Source: Ahaetulla prasina (lineage: Eukaryota; Chordata; Lepidosauria; Squamata; Colubridae). Taken from it: 64,000 nt of DNA. Below, piece by piece: positions 32,986 through 45,421 of the stretch. Position numbers and translations under genes: made by a program. The stretch lies in the NCBI RefSeq assembly GCF_028640845.1, contig NC_080546.1, positions 57,361,409 to 57,425,408 of the forward strand, in the 5' to 3' direction. Numbering within the stretch: the stretch's first letter is position 1; every line of letters begins with the position of its first letter. A model generated the notes under the pieces. The model searched no databases. It was not told the DNA's origin and worked only from the letters and a program-made list of their open reading frames with translations.

Positions 32986-34674
32986 GTAAGTCTCTGCCTA
33001 ATCTTTTATTACATTGTTTAAATACTGCTGTAAGAATTAATGTAATGACTAGATTCTCCTCTTCCAGAATATCAGTTGAGAAAGCAAGCTAATTATAATA
33101 TCTTACATTCTGTCAAATAGAAGGAGGATCAAACACTTCTCTTTATATAATTGTTTCTTTTAATGGCTTTACAGTCTGAAAAACAGATACAGTATACACT
33201 AGGATTGGCAGTGGTTTAAGTTTAAAGGCAAAATGCACTTGTGAAAGGATACTGACAATAAATGTATTTACCACTCTCCCTATTTAAAGTGTGATGTGGG
33301 GTCAAACCATCAGAATAATGATAACCTTGATTGACCTTCATCTTTCCCAAAGGCTATAAGTACCATGAATTACATAATATTCTCTTTCTTGCATACCCAT
33401 GTATGTACTCCTATATAAAACAATTCTTTGTCAGTGGTCAAATGTATACATACACTGTATTCATCATCAATCTTCATTGACCAGTCTCAGGCACACTTCA
33501 TTCTTAACAGTAGAAGAATGATAACTTATTTGTTGCTTGCCAACTTAATAAAATGATTGTTGGACCTTTTCCAATTGCTGCCATTTTCCACTGCTCTTTG
33601 GAGCATGAAACACCTTCTACAATTGCTTAAAGAATCTGTTTAATCACATCATGACTAGTACAATAGGTTACATGAGCAATGTATAAATAACTCAATTATC
33701 AATGATTATATTATATTATAACATTATATTCATCATTAAAATATAAAAGACCATCATTCACTCTTTCTCATTTCTTCTATTGCTTTTCCTAGGAAAGATT
33801 TAAGCTTTAATACAACCAGTGAGAGGAGATATAAATTGAAACTGATTTGTGCAACAGTGGTTGGCACAATGGAATATTTGTACACTATGAAATTCATTTT
33901 ACAAAGTTGATGCAAAATAAAATGGCTAAAAAGGACAAAAAGCACTTTTCTTGTCCAAAACTCCATTTAAAGGTCCTAAATATTTTGCATAGTGTTGTAT
34001 TATATATCATTGTCAGTGAGCGAGAATTAGGATTAATTAATCAGGACTAATTTACAAAAAATGCCCATAACTGTTTTCCCTCTGATCCCTCTGATGATAT
34101 GTGATCTGACTTGTTGCCTTTTTGTTTTCTGTCTTTCCAGATATCAAACATTATTTAATAATTTGTAATAATTTTGCAAAAACTATGCTGCAGATTAAAA
34201 TTGCTTGAATCACTTTCATTGGTAAATCATAAATAATTAATCAAATCCTCTGGCAGAATTTTTTAGCTGATAGAGCTTTATAAACTAAAGAATTCATATT
34301 GTAGAAGACTAGGAAGAAAAACTACTGGTTTCAGGCTCAATGCTAAAGCACGTGAAATACATTCAATATTGTAGTTATGGCAAATTCATAAGTTAGCAGC
34401 AAATATGTACAACAAAGGCAGGGCATACTTGTGGTGCTGCTTTTCTCTTCTTGTTCCTTCTTACTAACCCATAGGCAGAGATAGAAGTTTTGGCAATTCT
34501 CCTTACCATGCTCTTTATAAGTTGATTCATCTAATAAGTATAAGCTGCTGTTTCATTCAAGGCATCTGAAATCCTCACGACCCTGTTGTAGACCACATGT
34601 TAATTAGTTCTATGGAACTGTACTACTTGATTCAAAATAAAGAGATGAATATAAATTCATTTGAACTATTCTGT

Positions 34675-34898
34675 AAGATCCTGTGGTCACATGACTGCAA
34701 GTTGTGAAGTTTTTTGCCTGTTCACACTTATAACCACAACGTTCCTTTCATGGCCATGGTGATTTGCTTAATGAGTATTGCAAAAAATGTTGCAAAACTG
34801 AATCCAGTCATGTGGGTTTCTCAACTTATCACTGTAACAACTTATGCCTGGAAATTCAGTCCAATTGTAGTCATACGTTAATAACTACCTGTATGACT
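34675..34898. mobile_element. MITE of the CTTACGAC-type family, degraded
   Basis: Contains GTGGTCACATGACTGCAAG, CACACTTATAACCACAACG, ATGGTGATTTGCTTAATGAG and, at the right, GTAGTCATACGTTAATAACTACCTGTA (in two runs). This is the same word order as the 9.75 kb element. No intact left terminus. Confidence 0.55.
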
Positions 34899-34906
34899 TG
34901 TATGTT

Positions 34907-34992
34907 TGTGTGGATGGATGGATGGATGGATAGGTAGGTTTGGGTTTAGTTTAGTTTAGTTTAGTTTAGTTTAGTTTAGTTTAGTTTAGTTT
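34907..34992. repeat. (GGAT)n and (TTTAG)n short tandem repeats
   Basis: About five GGAT units (34911-34930) are followed by about ten TTTAG pentamers (34944-34993), close together but with different units. Confidence 0.95.
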
Positions 34993-37900
34993 AATTTCAG
35001 TCTATAACTGCAGGGGAATAGACACAGGGCAATGTTTGTATAATTATAGACTCTGGTATTATGTTCCTTTCCTTCCTTAATCAGCAATGTGCATTACTTC
35101 AGATCCTTCAACCAGGGATTCTTTCTGCCAAGGGCACACTTAGAGGTCTTCTCTATGCCAGGACAGTTAAGGTGTCCAAAGGCAACTGGAACAGCTCAAA
35201 TCAGCCATTAACCATGGCACCTCTTGAGTGACTAAGAACCAATCACTCAATCTGTTACAAGATAAAATTAGAGGAAGCAATGCTATGAATGCAAACTGAT
35301 GCTGTTGGAGGAACAGAAAGATAAAAATCTAAATAAGAAAAATAGTATCATCATCCAACTTGATGCCACCATTGGACACTGAAAAATTACAATTGGCAAG
35401 GGAAGTATTATTCCTCACTACCCATATGCATAGCATGAATATTAATATTTTAAAAATACAAATGAAAATAGGTTAACTGCATCTTCAGTGAAATATACTG
35501 CTTAGCTGTCAGACTGATGCCTCCATTGTTCTAATGCTGGTTACCTCTTTCTTATACTTCACAAAGTAGGAAGCTGTAGTCAATCATGTTCTTATTACAT
35601 ATTAACAGTTAGTAATCAGCAGTTACCTAGTTAGTGTATGCATATGTGGTTCTTTCTCATATAAGGCATCTGCTTCTTTGTTTAGTGTATGGTACATTGT
35701 CACCCACCATAAGGCAGCTTTTATAGGAAATTATCTAATTTCATGCTGTCTGGTTCATTATTTTTCTATCCCTATGATTTAAAAGCAAAACAAAATCCTA
35801 ACTCTAAGCTTATAAAATATTAATAACATCAGGATCCCTCAGCCTTTAATCCTCCTTTAGAGCATAATCAAGCCAAATGGCTCAGTGCTGATGTTGGGAA
35901 AACACACTGTTTCTTTGAATGAATAATCTTGAGAGCTGTGGAAGTGGCAATTTAAAAATAATTAGCCCCACTAAGAAATATATCCTTTTATTCTGAATTG
36001 TATTCATTCAGTTGTTTATTCAATAAAAGCAAAATGAAATTATTAAAGATTGTATCCTGTAATGCTCTTTACTTGGAAAGACAAATCTGTTTAAATATAG
36101 ATACAGGTTGTGGTGGAGAATTGCAAGATAAAACCCTTGAACACATCTTGATTATATACAAGTCTCAAGAGAGACATGAACATAAACAGACAGAGCTTGA
36201 AAAATGTTTTCATTATGCTTATCATCCATTAGCATTTCAAGTCATGGATTTCTGAGGTCAATATCTTTGCTTATTTTTCTTTGACACATACTTAAGCAAA
36301 ACTGAAATATGAGCTCAGGAGTAATAGTAATTGTGTGAATTTGGACTATAAAAAGAGTCCCTGCCTTTTTTAGCATTAATTTTAATAGAACAACTTTTAT
36401 TTACTTTTACTTTACTTTATTGATTAGCCCTTTGGCCATATCAAAGTGCAGATTTTATTACTAAAATCTGATAAAAATAATTTAAAATGGAATTGGATAA
36501 AATACAATTTTATATAAGTAAAGTAAACTTTTATTAAGAGCCAGAAATATGTTCATGATCAGGGTTGACTGTCCCATTAACTAAAACAAGAAACATTCCT
36601 CAGGCAGCAGATGCTTTGGAGCTATAGAAAACCTTATTTCAATGTTTCCCTCCCACAAGCAGGGTCCTGGGATAGGACATCGTTATCAACAAAAACTCTG
36701 CATCATAATATCACAATGCAAGTTCCGCTCCTTACATTCTTATGTGAGATACCTGAACACAAGTGCAAAAATGACAACTTCATGACACACACAGACATGT
36801 GCCACTTTGCCCCACCTATGGGTGCTCAATATTGAAAACTTCTGCAGTACTGAAAATGACAGCTTTGATTTCCAAGATTAAGAAGCTTTTCTGGAGACAT
36901 CTAGTTAACATGTGGAAAAGGACTGAAGTTAAAATTGGGAAAGCAGATAAGGAATCAAACTGTTATCATTCCAATCGTTAATCCTCCTCTTAAACATGAA
37001 AAGATCTGAAAATCCACCACTGAAATTTGGCCATCCCCTTGCCAACACTATGCAGTGTAATTCCTAAAATTCTGATAGTATGCACAAATGCTGCCACATG
37101 TAAACCCTGTGTAGTCTAGTCTGACTTTTTTTAAAATCACAATCATTACTAGAAATATGGTAAAAGAACTCACCTTATTTACATCTGCCCTTAGATCAGC
37201 TACCTAAATCATCCAAATCTTGTTGTGTATTACTGTTTCTGCAAGGAAAATAGTTAATAGTTAATCAATTAGTTTTGTAATACACAACATAAGGGATGCA
37301 GTAAATCATAATATAAGGGGGCTATGAAATAAATAAATTTAAAAAACTTAAAATCTCACTGAAGCTTAGTGTAGGTTTCTGAGTAGGGTCCTATATTGTT
37401 CAGGCCTGGTATAATAAATGTAGGATAAATGAGTGAGGTTATGGAAAGAATGAAAATTTCTAATAGAAGTAGGATAGGCAATTTTTGCTGATTTTTCCCA
37501 GAATCCCCAATCTTTTCATCAAGATTGCTCAGGAGAGTTATAAATTCATTTGCACCTCTGTAGGTATAGCAAGAGATTTAAAGAGATGAAACTGAAATAA
37601 CTGTCCTCCCCACTTATTCTGATAATTTTTTTTCATTACTAAAAGCTCTTCTATTCTAAAATCTTGCCTGACCTACTCTGCATTATGACATTGTATATAT
37701 AAGAGATGATCAGGCTGAGCCTGAGGGAGTGATCAAGCACATCATCAGTCTCAAGTCCCATCGTTCCCACAAGAGATCTAAGTCCAGCCCATCTTGAATT
37801 CTGTTGACCCTTATCTACCACCAATTTGTTTTGACCATTAGCAGTTTAGATTCTTGTAGAGAATTTTAGCATGTACTAAACCTGTATGCATTTGAGACAC

Positions 37901-38087
37901 CATGGCTCTGATTTCTTACACTTGATAGTACATGTACTTAGTTCACATAAAATTCAGCTTTCCTCAATCTATTGTCCTCCAGATTGATAAAACTACAATT
38001 CCAGACTCTTTATGTGGGCATCATGTTGAAGCAGACTGCAGTAAAACTTACTTTTGGCGAAGAACTGCTAAAGTAATATGAAAAAAT

Positions 38088-38089
38088 GG

Positions 38090-38147
<58 letters not shown>
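38088..38147. repeat. (AT)n microsatellite, about 27 units
   Basis: A pure AT run directly adjoining the 3' end of a reversed Penelope-like terminal repeat; it probably grew from that element's TATATA tail. Confidence 0.97.
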
Positions 38148-38408
38148 TTAGGTCTTTGGTTATTCGGGTTTTCTCCCGTAAAATTGGAAGTGTCTTGGCA
38201 ACCTTCGACAAAGTCTCATTCGTCATCTTCAGGCTTCAGCTTCATGCTTCTGGGAGCAATGAAGCCTGAAGATGATGAATGAGACTTCGTCGAAACATCG
38301 CCAAGACACTTCCAATTTTACGCGGGAGAAAACCCAAATAACCAAAGACCTACATACAAACACCCGCGAAAACCTCAGAAAACAAATATATATATATTTA
38401 TGTATGTA

Positions 38409-38452
<44 letters not shown>

Positions 38453-38975
38453 TAGGTCTTTGGTTGTTCGGGTTTTCTCCCGTGTAAAATTGGAAGTGTC
38501 TTGGCAACCTTTCGACGAAGTCTCATTCGTCATCTTCAGGCTTCAGCTTCGTGCTTCTGGGAGCAAGTTGTGGCTTCAGCTTCGTGCTTCTGGGGGCAAG
38601 TTGCTCCCAGAAGCACGAAGCTGAAGCCTGAAGATGACGAATGAGACTTCGTCGAAACATCGCCAAGACACTTCCAATTTTACACGGGAGAAAACCCGAA
38701 CAACCAAAGACCTACATACAAACACCCGTGAAAACCTCAGAAAACAAATATTGCACCTCTACGGGGAGGAAATCCACCATCTGACCAGGACCTATGAAAA
38801 ACTAGAAGTCCAAAGAGCTTCCATTTTATGTGACCTCGCAAGAAACAGCTGCGATCACACACTGCTCCCAGAAGCACGAAGCTGAAGCCTGAAGATGACG
38901 AATGAGACTTCGTCGAAACGTTGCCAAGACACTTCCAATTTTACACGGGAGAAAACCCGAACAACCAAAGACCTA

Positions 38976-38995
<20 letters not shown>
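38148..38995. mobile_element. Penelope-like element mosaic: five terminal-repeat copies in minus/plus order
   Basis: Five copies of one about 110-130 bp terminal repeat (CGAATGAGACTTCGTCGAAAC, in the better copies shortened here; TTTTACACGGGAGAAAACCC) are present: minus 38148-38258, plus 38259-38390, minus 38451-38605, plus 38606-38745 and plus 38863-38985. After the fourth, a short open frame (YGEEIHHLTRTYEKLEV at about 38757-38810, then RNSCDHT) looks like the start of an element's protein, and is cut off by the fifth copy. Two head-to-head junctions occur; the second has exact 23-bp arms (38572-38594, 38606-38628). Each copy ends toward a TATATA/CACACA tail. Hammerhead-like cores lie at 38628-38661 and 38889-38922. 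The Penelope-like assignment rests on this layout and ribozyme core, so is moderately sure. Confidence 0.68.
38398..38450. repeat. (TG)n/(TA)n microsatellite between Penelope-like repeats
   Basis: TGTATG units pass into about 15 TG units and then TATATATA, ending at GTAGGTCTTTGG, the outer end of the next terminal repeat. Confidence 0.95.
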
Positions 38996-39039
<44 letters not shown>

Positions 39040-39045
39040 TACATA
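38975..39045. repeat. (AC)n microsatellite at the outer end of the last Penelope-like copy
   Basis: TATATATA runs into about 28 AC units and then CATACATACATA. It sits at the 3' end of the plus-strand terminal repeat, as at the other outer ends of this mosaic. Confidence 0.95.
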
Positions 39046-39471
39046 GAGGGGTGGGGGAGAGAATCATTGCCTTGATTGTCCAACTTCTATAGATCTGCCT
39101 GATTCTTCCAATAGGTACATTGGGCTTTGCTGACAATAATAATAAATATCCACTGGTATGATTATTTTGAAAGAATGCCCTGTTGTTCTGAATAAACTCG
39201 ATATTATGTCAGTTGTGTTTTGTTGATATATGTCATTGCTATATGTTTGGTGTTTTATGGACTCAATCCCATTTTTTAGCATAAATGCCTTAATAGTTTT
39301 TAGTGATTAGAATATTCCTCATATTATGCTATTCATAAGTGAAAACCTATAAAGGAAGCATTGTTATGATAAAATTGGTATAAACTGGAGAAATGTATTT
39401 TTTTTAAAAAATAATTCAAATCGTTTGAATATCATTCAAGCCTCATTAACATTGAATTCTATTAATTGCAG

Positions 39472-39628
39472 GATTGACATTTTCAAATATGTGATCTACG
39501 GAGTAGCAGCTGCCTTCTTTGTTTATGGCATTTTGTTAATGGTGGAAGGATTTTTTACAACTGGTGCCATCAAGGATCTCTATGGAGATTTCAAAATCAC
39601 CACTTGCGGCAGATGTGTCAGTGCCTGG
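39472..39628 (+). CDS. GPM6A: GPM6A coding exon 3 (second membrane span, cytoplasmic loop)
   Basis: 157-bp exon, acceptor AG at 39470-39471 and donor GT at 39629-39630. It enters in phase 2 (G completes the methionine codon) and leaves in phase 0. It encodes IDIFKYVIYGVAAAFFVYG and ILLMVEGFF, the second transmembrane helix, followed by TTGAIKDLYGDFKITTCGRC and VSAW, the small cytoplasmic loop with two conserved cysteines. The reading is open and near-identical to mammalian M6-A (YGV for YGI as I recall it). The ordinary GPM6A loop has no PLP1-type extra segment, and none is present here. Confidence 0.98.
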
Positions 39629-39825
39629 GTATGTTAGTATGACACTCTTGATTACATAGCTCTCATAATATGCTAACTTCAGCAGGATCGAGGTGCTTTA
39701 GTTTAATCCAGACAGAGTTAGACACTGTCTATAGACTCCAAATATCTCTCAGGATGCATGTCTACTAAAATAGACTTATAGTTAAGATTATATGACCATC
39801 ATTAAATTAAATTAAATTAAATGAC

Positions 39826-39966
39826 CATTTGTGTTGTAAATGTTGTACCTTGATGAAGGTATCTTTTCTTTTATGTACACTTATGCATATGCACCAAGAC
39901 AAATTCCTTGTGTGTCCAATCACACTTGGCCAATAAAAATTCTATTCTATTCTATTCCATTCTAAA
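39826..39966 (+). mobile_element. CR1 3' end (ATTCT-tailed type), extreme 5' truncation
   Basis: It contains only the last about 130 bp of the 14.4-16.0 kb CR1 family: TGTTGTAAATGTTGTACC, GCACCAAGACAAATTCC, CAATCACACTTGGCC, then (ATTCT)n-like tail to 39966. Confidence 0.92.
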
Positions 39967-41909
39967 AAAAATTCAAGTTACAATCAACAGCTCTTTGGAA
40001 TTTTGATAATATTTTTATTCATTATCAGAAATATTTATTTGTCACTAGCATGTTATTTTGTTACAGAAGAAATTTTACACATTTGATACCTTTAGCTATA
40101 TATCGTATCTCTTTTTTATCCAATCTTGGGACTTGCTGACTAGAAAATCCAATCTCTTCAATATGTGAGTTCTTAGCTGAACTGCCTTGACCATAAACTT
40201 AGTAATTTTACTCATAACGTATGCCTTACAGTGCAGGATGGAATAGGAAAATGTATGATTCTAGTCCCAGTGGGTTGTTCTTTCAAACAGGGATGTTAAA
40301 TATCTAAGCCTAAAAGAGACATAGAAATGACAGCCAAACAAAATATGAGCAATACCTTCAATGACTAGGGCACCACATATACCCATCTTCTCATGATATG
40401 GCAAGTGATGAGACTACCCATATTTGGCATGGAATCCCACAACTTAAACCTTGTGTTTGCATAGGCCCTTCTTAAGAATTGTCTCATTGGCAGATTTTTT
40501 TGACAAAATAACTTTGTTCTCAATCTGCCAATTTAAAGACTTATTTTTTGCTAATAACTCACTATCTGCTTGCGCACTGATATCTAGGACTCTGGTTATT
40601 TGTGAAATAACAAATACTTATGGCTTACTTGTGAAGTAACTTTAGTAAACTGGTTTATCAAGGAGGTGGATTGAGCCATGCTTATCCATTCTACTAAACA
40701 TATTTTGAGTAGCCTATCAGAGTCCATTTAATAGATATATGTAACACTAATGCAAGATGGTCTGTTTAATTAAATAATAAAAAATAACCACACTGTGGGT
40801 CTCAATTATAGTAATTGTTCTATCAGGGGACAAACATAGTGCAATGGCCAAAAAAACATCAGATTTCATATTTTCTTTTTTTGGGGAAATATATTAACTG
40901 AGCAAGGTATTTACAATACATTTATAATAATTTATATCTAAATCTGACAAGGAAGGGAAGCCATAAATGTGGTTTTAATTATAAAAAGTAGCTCAAAAAG
41001 AAAAAGTATTTTAACTGGTTCCATTTTTGGTATGAATACCACATTAATTCAGTTGGTGTATAAAAACATTATGTCAGTCTTTCAAATTTAATCTGATAAT
41101 AAACACCAGTTTTTATCGTGCAATTTCTGTACGTCATGTAAGTTTTCTGAGATATTTTACTTTTCATTCCATATTCAGAAAATGTATCGACAAATATATT
41201 CTACTTTATCTTTAGTTTATGTTTTTCGTTATTATCTTTGATTTTCAATTTCTGAGGAAGCTCAGAATTGAGTAATTGTTTAACAGAAGCCTTTCATTAT
41301 TCATAGTGTCTGTTTCAGAAAAAAGTGAGGTTTACCGTTGCTATTTTTAGTAGCATTTAGTACCAAATTGATTATTGATTTTTGTAATAAATTTGCAGAC
41401 ATTCTTAATCATTAATGAGATAGCAATGTTTCCATTAAAACTCTGTTCTATCAGCTGCAAGCATCTTCCTTTGAGCTACTCATACCAATTTAATAATCTA
41501 TGCATTTTAGTACTTGTATTTCATGAATTTTGTTATCCTATATATGTATAGCTCTGCACATTCAGAAAAGTACAAATACATTTTCCTGCAACTATTAATT
41601 CTCTTGAGAGAGATGGGTGATCTAGAAACATGAAATAGAAATAAATAAAAAATAAATTATCTATATGTCCTGAATCTTATATAACTGAATTATATAATTT
41701 ATTAACTGAAGGACATACTGACCCTAGAATAATTATTCTGTTGAATTGAATTTTCTGACTTGGACTTTCTAAAATAATTTCTTTCTTTCTTTTTCTGATC
41801 AGAAGCATTCACAGTTGTAGAATTTTTGCAAGTATATGAAGTATATTAAATCCTTGGGAAATTATGATTTTTTAAAAAACAGTAGCTACCTAAATAAATA
41901 TCAGGTAAC

Positions 41910-42192
41910 CTTTGCAGCTTGGCGGCCTGGCTGGGAGGAGAGGGGAACCAGTCTGTGTGATAGTTGGGCCAGCGTCCATATCTGTGCATGCAGCCCAACT
42001 CACACGTGCGGTGGGGTGGCACGCATAGACATGTACACTCAGCTCAACTTCAAGTGGAGTTGGGCACGCATGCACATGCATGCCAGCCTGCCACTCATGT
42101 GAGTTGAGCTGCGGGCACACACGTGCACGCCAGCCCACCTCTCCCATGGACTGATTCTGAATAGGCCACAACCCCGGGGTTGGGGACCCCTG
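41910..42192. mobile_element. hAT-type element, right-end fragment
   Basis: The right end CCCGGGGTTGGGGACCCCTG (42173-42192) is the reverse of the CAGGGGTCCCCAACCCC hAT terminus. The body is CA/TG-rich and GC-rich compared with its surroundings (many ACGCATG, GCATGCA words), with overlapping open frames of no meaning. No left terminus found. Confidence 0.55.
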
Positions 42193-44458
42193 AGCTAACC
42201 CATAGGTATATCAAAAGAGTATGAGTAGCCTAGAAGAATGGTAACTACTATATAATAATTGTAGAATTATAATAATGCCACAGCTGTCTGTATATAAATC
42301 TGAGAATTGCTTTTTAAAAAATGATGTCTAATTCCAACTGTATGGGTCCATGATTTCAGATTATGTTTGTCTCAATGGTTTCATTATGATATATTCTTCA
42401 CCTCCAAATAGCTAATCAGTGATTTATAATCAGTGATTTATATTAACCATGAGCCCTGGTAAGCTATAATAATACCATGAAATGCAGAATCAAAGCAAAT
42501 ATTTCATATGAAGGTAAAAAAATGGTGTTGCCTGAAAGGATACAAAGTAAATAAAATAAAAACATTGCCATATTTCTGATAAGAGGCGGAAAAGCAGTGC
42601 TTTGATTACATAATGTAAATTATAGAGATCAAAATTGACAATTTTGTACCTTAAAGTATTCAGCAAAATTTGGGGGGAAAAGTTTTAAGTTCATATCAAC
42701 AACAATAGTACGCTTTCCACATTTAAATATCTTTAGAAGAGCTGCTTTGTTGTGTTTAATATTATTTTAGCCTATGATTATTCTGTCTTTTCTTCTGCAT
42801 TATGTTGTTTGAGAGATTTGGAATATCCAGAATATAGTAGACAATTTTTAAAATAATTTTATGTTAAGATGCCCATATTCCATATTTATATTATTTCAAA
42901 AAAAATAATGTAAATACTCTCTAAAGCTATTTTCCATTTTGGAATTTTAACCTACTTTTGCATGGAGAATACCTTAGCCTGATGGATGATCTCCACTAGA
43001 TTATATTTTAGTGTGACCATCCACAATAATTCATAATTCCTCAGCTTTTAATAACACTGACCATGGTATCTTCTTCAAACAACTGAAGAAAATAAGGGTG
43101 CCTCCATTTTAAGTACTATCATTAGAAAATATAAGGATTGTTCACTCAGTTCTCTAGGAATGATCCTTGATCGACCTTATGTCCTGTGTTACATAATATT
43201 TATATGAAGCCACTGAGTGAAAAATCATGTGCAGGGTTAGAACTAATTGTCACAAGTGCACTGATGAGACTGGAAGTCGAAATTGAATTGAAGATTTTAG
43301 GGGATTAAACAGAGCTGTATTTTTCCTTAAGGATGAGGTCCGCACTTTTGTGGATCCAGAATTTGACTATTGGATCCAGAATTTATTCTGGTTGGCATAT
43401 GAAACTGAAATGAAGAGAATCTTATAACTGACTGCATTGATTGGCCTTGATGAAGAGTATTGGTTGACAACACTTCAAAATTTGCCTCAATGAATAATTT
43501 ACTGTACATCGTTGTGAAGCTTATTTATAGCAATTAGCCTTCTAATTTACAAACACCAAATCTTCCTGTTTTGGTAAGTGCTGAAAGAGAATGTCATGAA
43601 GACAATATTGCCTTGCAAGTGCTTTGTCTTTCAACTTTACCAACTGCATTCACCAAGATCAGATCAACTTTGACAGGTGCTTCAGGAAATGTCTGAGGTA
43701 AGTATTTTCATGAAAGTCTCAATTTTGAGCTTTGGCAAGTGCTTCTGGTAAAAGTTGAAAGAAGACTGAAAAAATCAAAAGAATTCTCTGACAGTGTTGG
43801 AGAGTTCTGGGATGGACAAATGCTGCTAGAGAAAAATGTTAAGAAGAATGTGATATTTTCCAATTGTTCTCAGCCCTTTTTACTTTTAGAGCAGTATTAT
43901 CCTTGTACAGGAGTCTTTTCCTACTCCAGTTCTGAAGAAGTTGTTGAAATAGTTATGTTTTTAACATATTACTTATCTATTAACAGGCAGAACACATCGT
44001 ATATAGATGACTATGTATAAGTATGTTTACTTAGATTGGATCAGGGTCTTTTTTTCAATTAGTGATTTATTCCATCACCCTAATGACTATTTAACAGTAT
44101 AATAAATATACAGCACTATCATAAACCCTGCTGTTTGCATAATAATGGCAGCTATATCATAAGCATTCTTTTTGTCACTTCATTTATGTTCTTTCTTAAG
44201 GGATCTAATTAAATTACTAAAGAGCCAATTTGTTCTTCTGATTCATTATGCTAATGAAACAGTTGCTGCTCTGATTTTTTTCATTCACGTTTAGTTGGCT
44301 TGCTGTCATCTTACCTGTGTACATTATATTTTATTTTTTTAAGACCGTTACCGAGGATAGTGGTCATATTTTTCACTTTTAAAAGTTTAGTATTAGTAAT
44401 GAGAAATTATTATTGGTAATAGCAAGAGAAAAATCTCAGATGAATGTGTTACCTATCA

Positions 44459-45068
44459 CAGGGGTGAAATGCTCCTAGTTCGGGCCGGATCGCCTGATCT
44501 GGTAGTGATGGCGGCGGGTGGTTCAGAGAAGCAGTAGCAAAAATGCCTGCCTCTCCCTACCCCAGCTGAGCCACGCAATCATCAGAGGTGTTTTTTTTTA
44601 CTTTTAAAAGCATTTTTTCTTTGGCTGAAAAAATGCTTTTAAAAGTAAAAAAAAACCTCTGATAATTGCACGGGTCAGCTGGGATTGTCAGAACCCTTTA
44701 AAAGCATTTTTTCTACAACCTCTTCAGCTGAAGATGTAAAAAAAAAGCTTTTAAAAGGCTCCTCTAGAGGTCCCAGCTGAGTTGCCTGATCATCATTTTT
44801 AAAAGGTTCTGGCGATCAGGCAACTCAGCTGGGGTTGTCAGAACACTTTAAAAGCCTTTTTTCCCCTCTGGCGATCCCAGCTGAGTTGCCTGATCATCAC
44901 AGGCTTTTAAAAGCATTTTTTACAACCTCTTCAGTCGAAGAGGTTGTAGAAAAAATGCTTTTAAAGTAAAAAAAAAAAAGTTGGCCACGCCCACCCAGGC
45001 ACATTAGGCCCCCACCACCAAGCCATGCCCACAGAACTGGTAGTAACAAATTTTACATTTCACCCCTG
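44459..45068. mobile_element. hAT-type non-autonomous element, 610 bp, with nested hairpins
   Basis: Perfect 12-bp terminal inverted repeats CAGGGGTGAAAT (44459-44470) and ATTTCACCCCTG (45057-45068). They are flanked by an 8-bp target duplication with one mismatch: ACCTATCA (44451-44458) and ACCTATCG (45069-45076). There is no coding capacity. The interior is a chain of palindromes: TACTTTTAAAAGCATTTTTT against its complement (about 44602-44650), GCTGAGTTGCCTGATCA against TGATC-less GATCAGGCAACTCAGC (about 44776-44835), and ACAACCTCTTC against GAAGAGGTTGT (about 44925-44949). The right subterminal part has CCACGCCCACC and ACTGGTAGTAACAAA, shared with other hAT fragments in the window. Confidence 0.93.
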
Positions 45069-45231
45069 ACCTATCGATACTGGTTTTTTTACATCCATGC
45101 ATGCAGCCTTTGGAAGGCATGTTAGTTTTGAGGTAAGAATATTAAACATAAAATCCTGTGTCTTATTTATTGTATTGCTTATTATATAAGATACTTATGT
45201 AATTATTATTTTTTCTTTCATTCAGTTATGT

Positions 45232-45421
45232 CCAAGTGACTGCTTGGACAGAATTCTAAAGTTTTACTAGAAAAGTTTTTTCAGAAGTGGTTTGTCTCTT
45301 TCCTAGGGTTGAGAGAAGGTAATTTGCCCAAGGTCACTCAGCTAGTTGTGTTCCTAAGGCCGGACTTGAATTTAGTGTCCTGTTTCTAGCCTGATGTCTT
45401 AACCACTACACCAATGTGGTT
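45232..45421 (-). mobile_element. tRNA-derived SINE, reversed
   Basis: Read on the minus strand it opens ACATTGGTGTAGTGGTTAAG, a tRNA-like A-box region, followed by a B-box-like AATTCAAGTCCGG. Next come CTGAGTGACCTTGGGCAAAT, ACCTTCTCTCAACCC and AGAAGTGG... to the left end. The same plan is found in squamate SINEs that begin TTTGGTGTAGTGGTTAA. The B box has drifted and no target duplication was established. Confidence 0.7.

Larger units (their letters stand above)
32986..39471 (+). other. GPM6A: GPM6A intron 2, 6486 bp
   Basis: GTAAGT donor at 32986 and AG acceptor ending at 39471. It contains a MITE at 34.7 kb, short tandem repeats at 34.9 kb and the Penelope-like mosaic at 38.1-39.0 kb. The remainder (33.0-34.6 and 35.0-38.0 kb) is AT-rich and shows no further gene. 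Confidence 0.9.

Noticed and set aside
32756..32989. Using the upstream in-frame ATG at 32756 as a GPM6A start
   Set aside because: Sequence before 32793 is intronic (pyrimidine-rich CTTCTCTCCTCAG acceptor), and the family begins its shared part with the glycine codon split by this junction.
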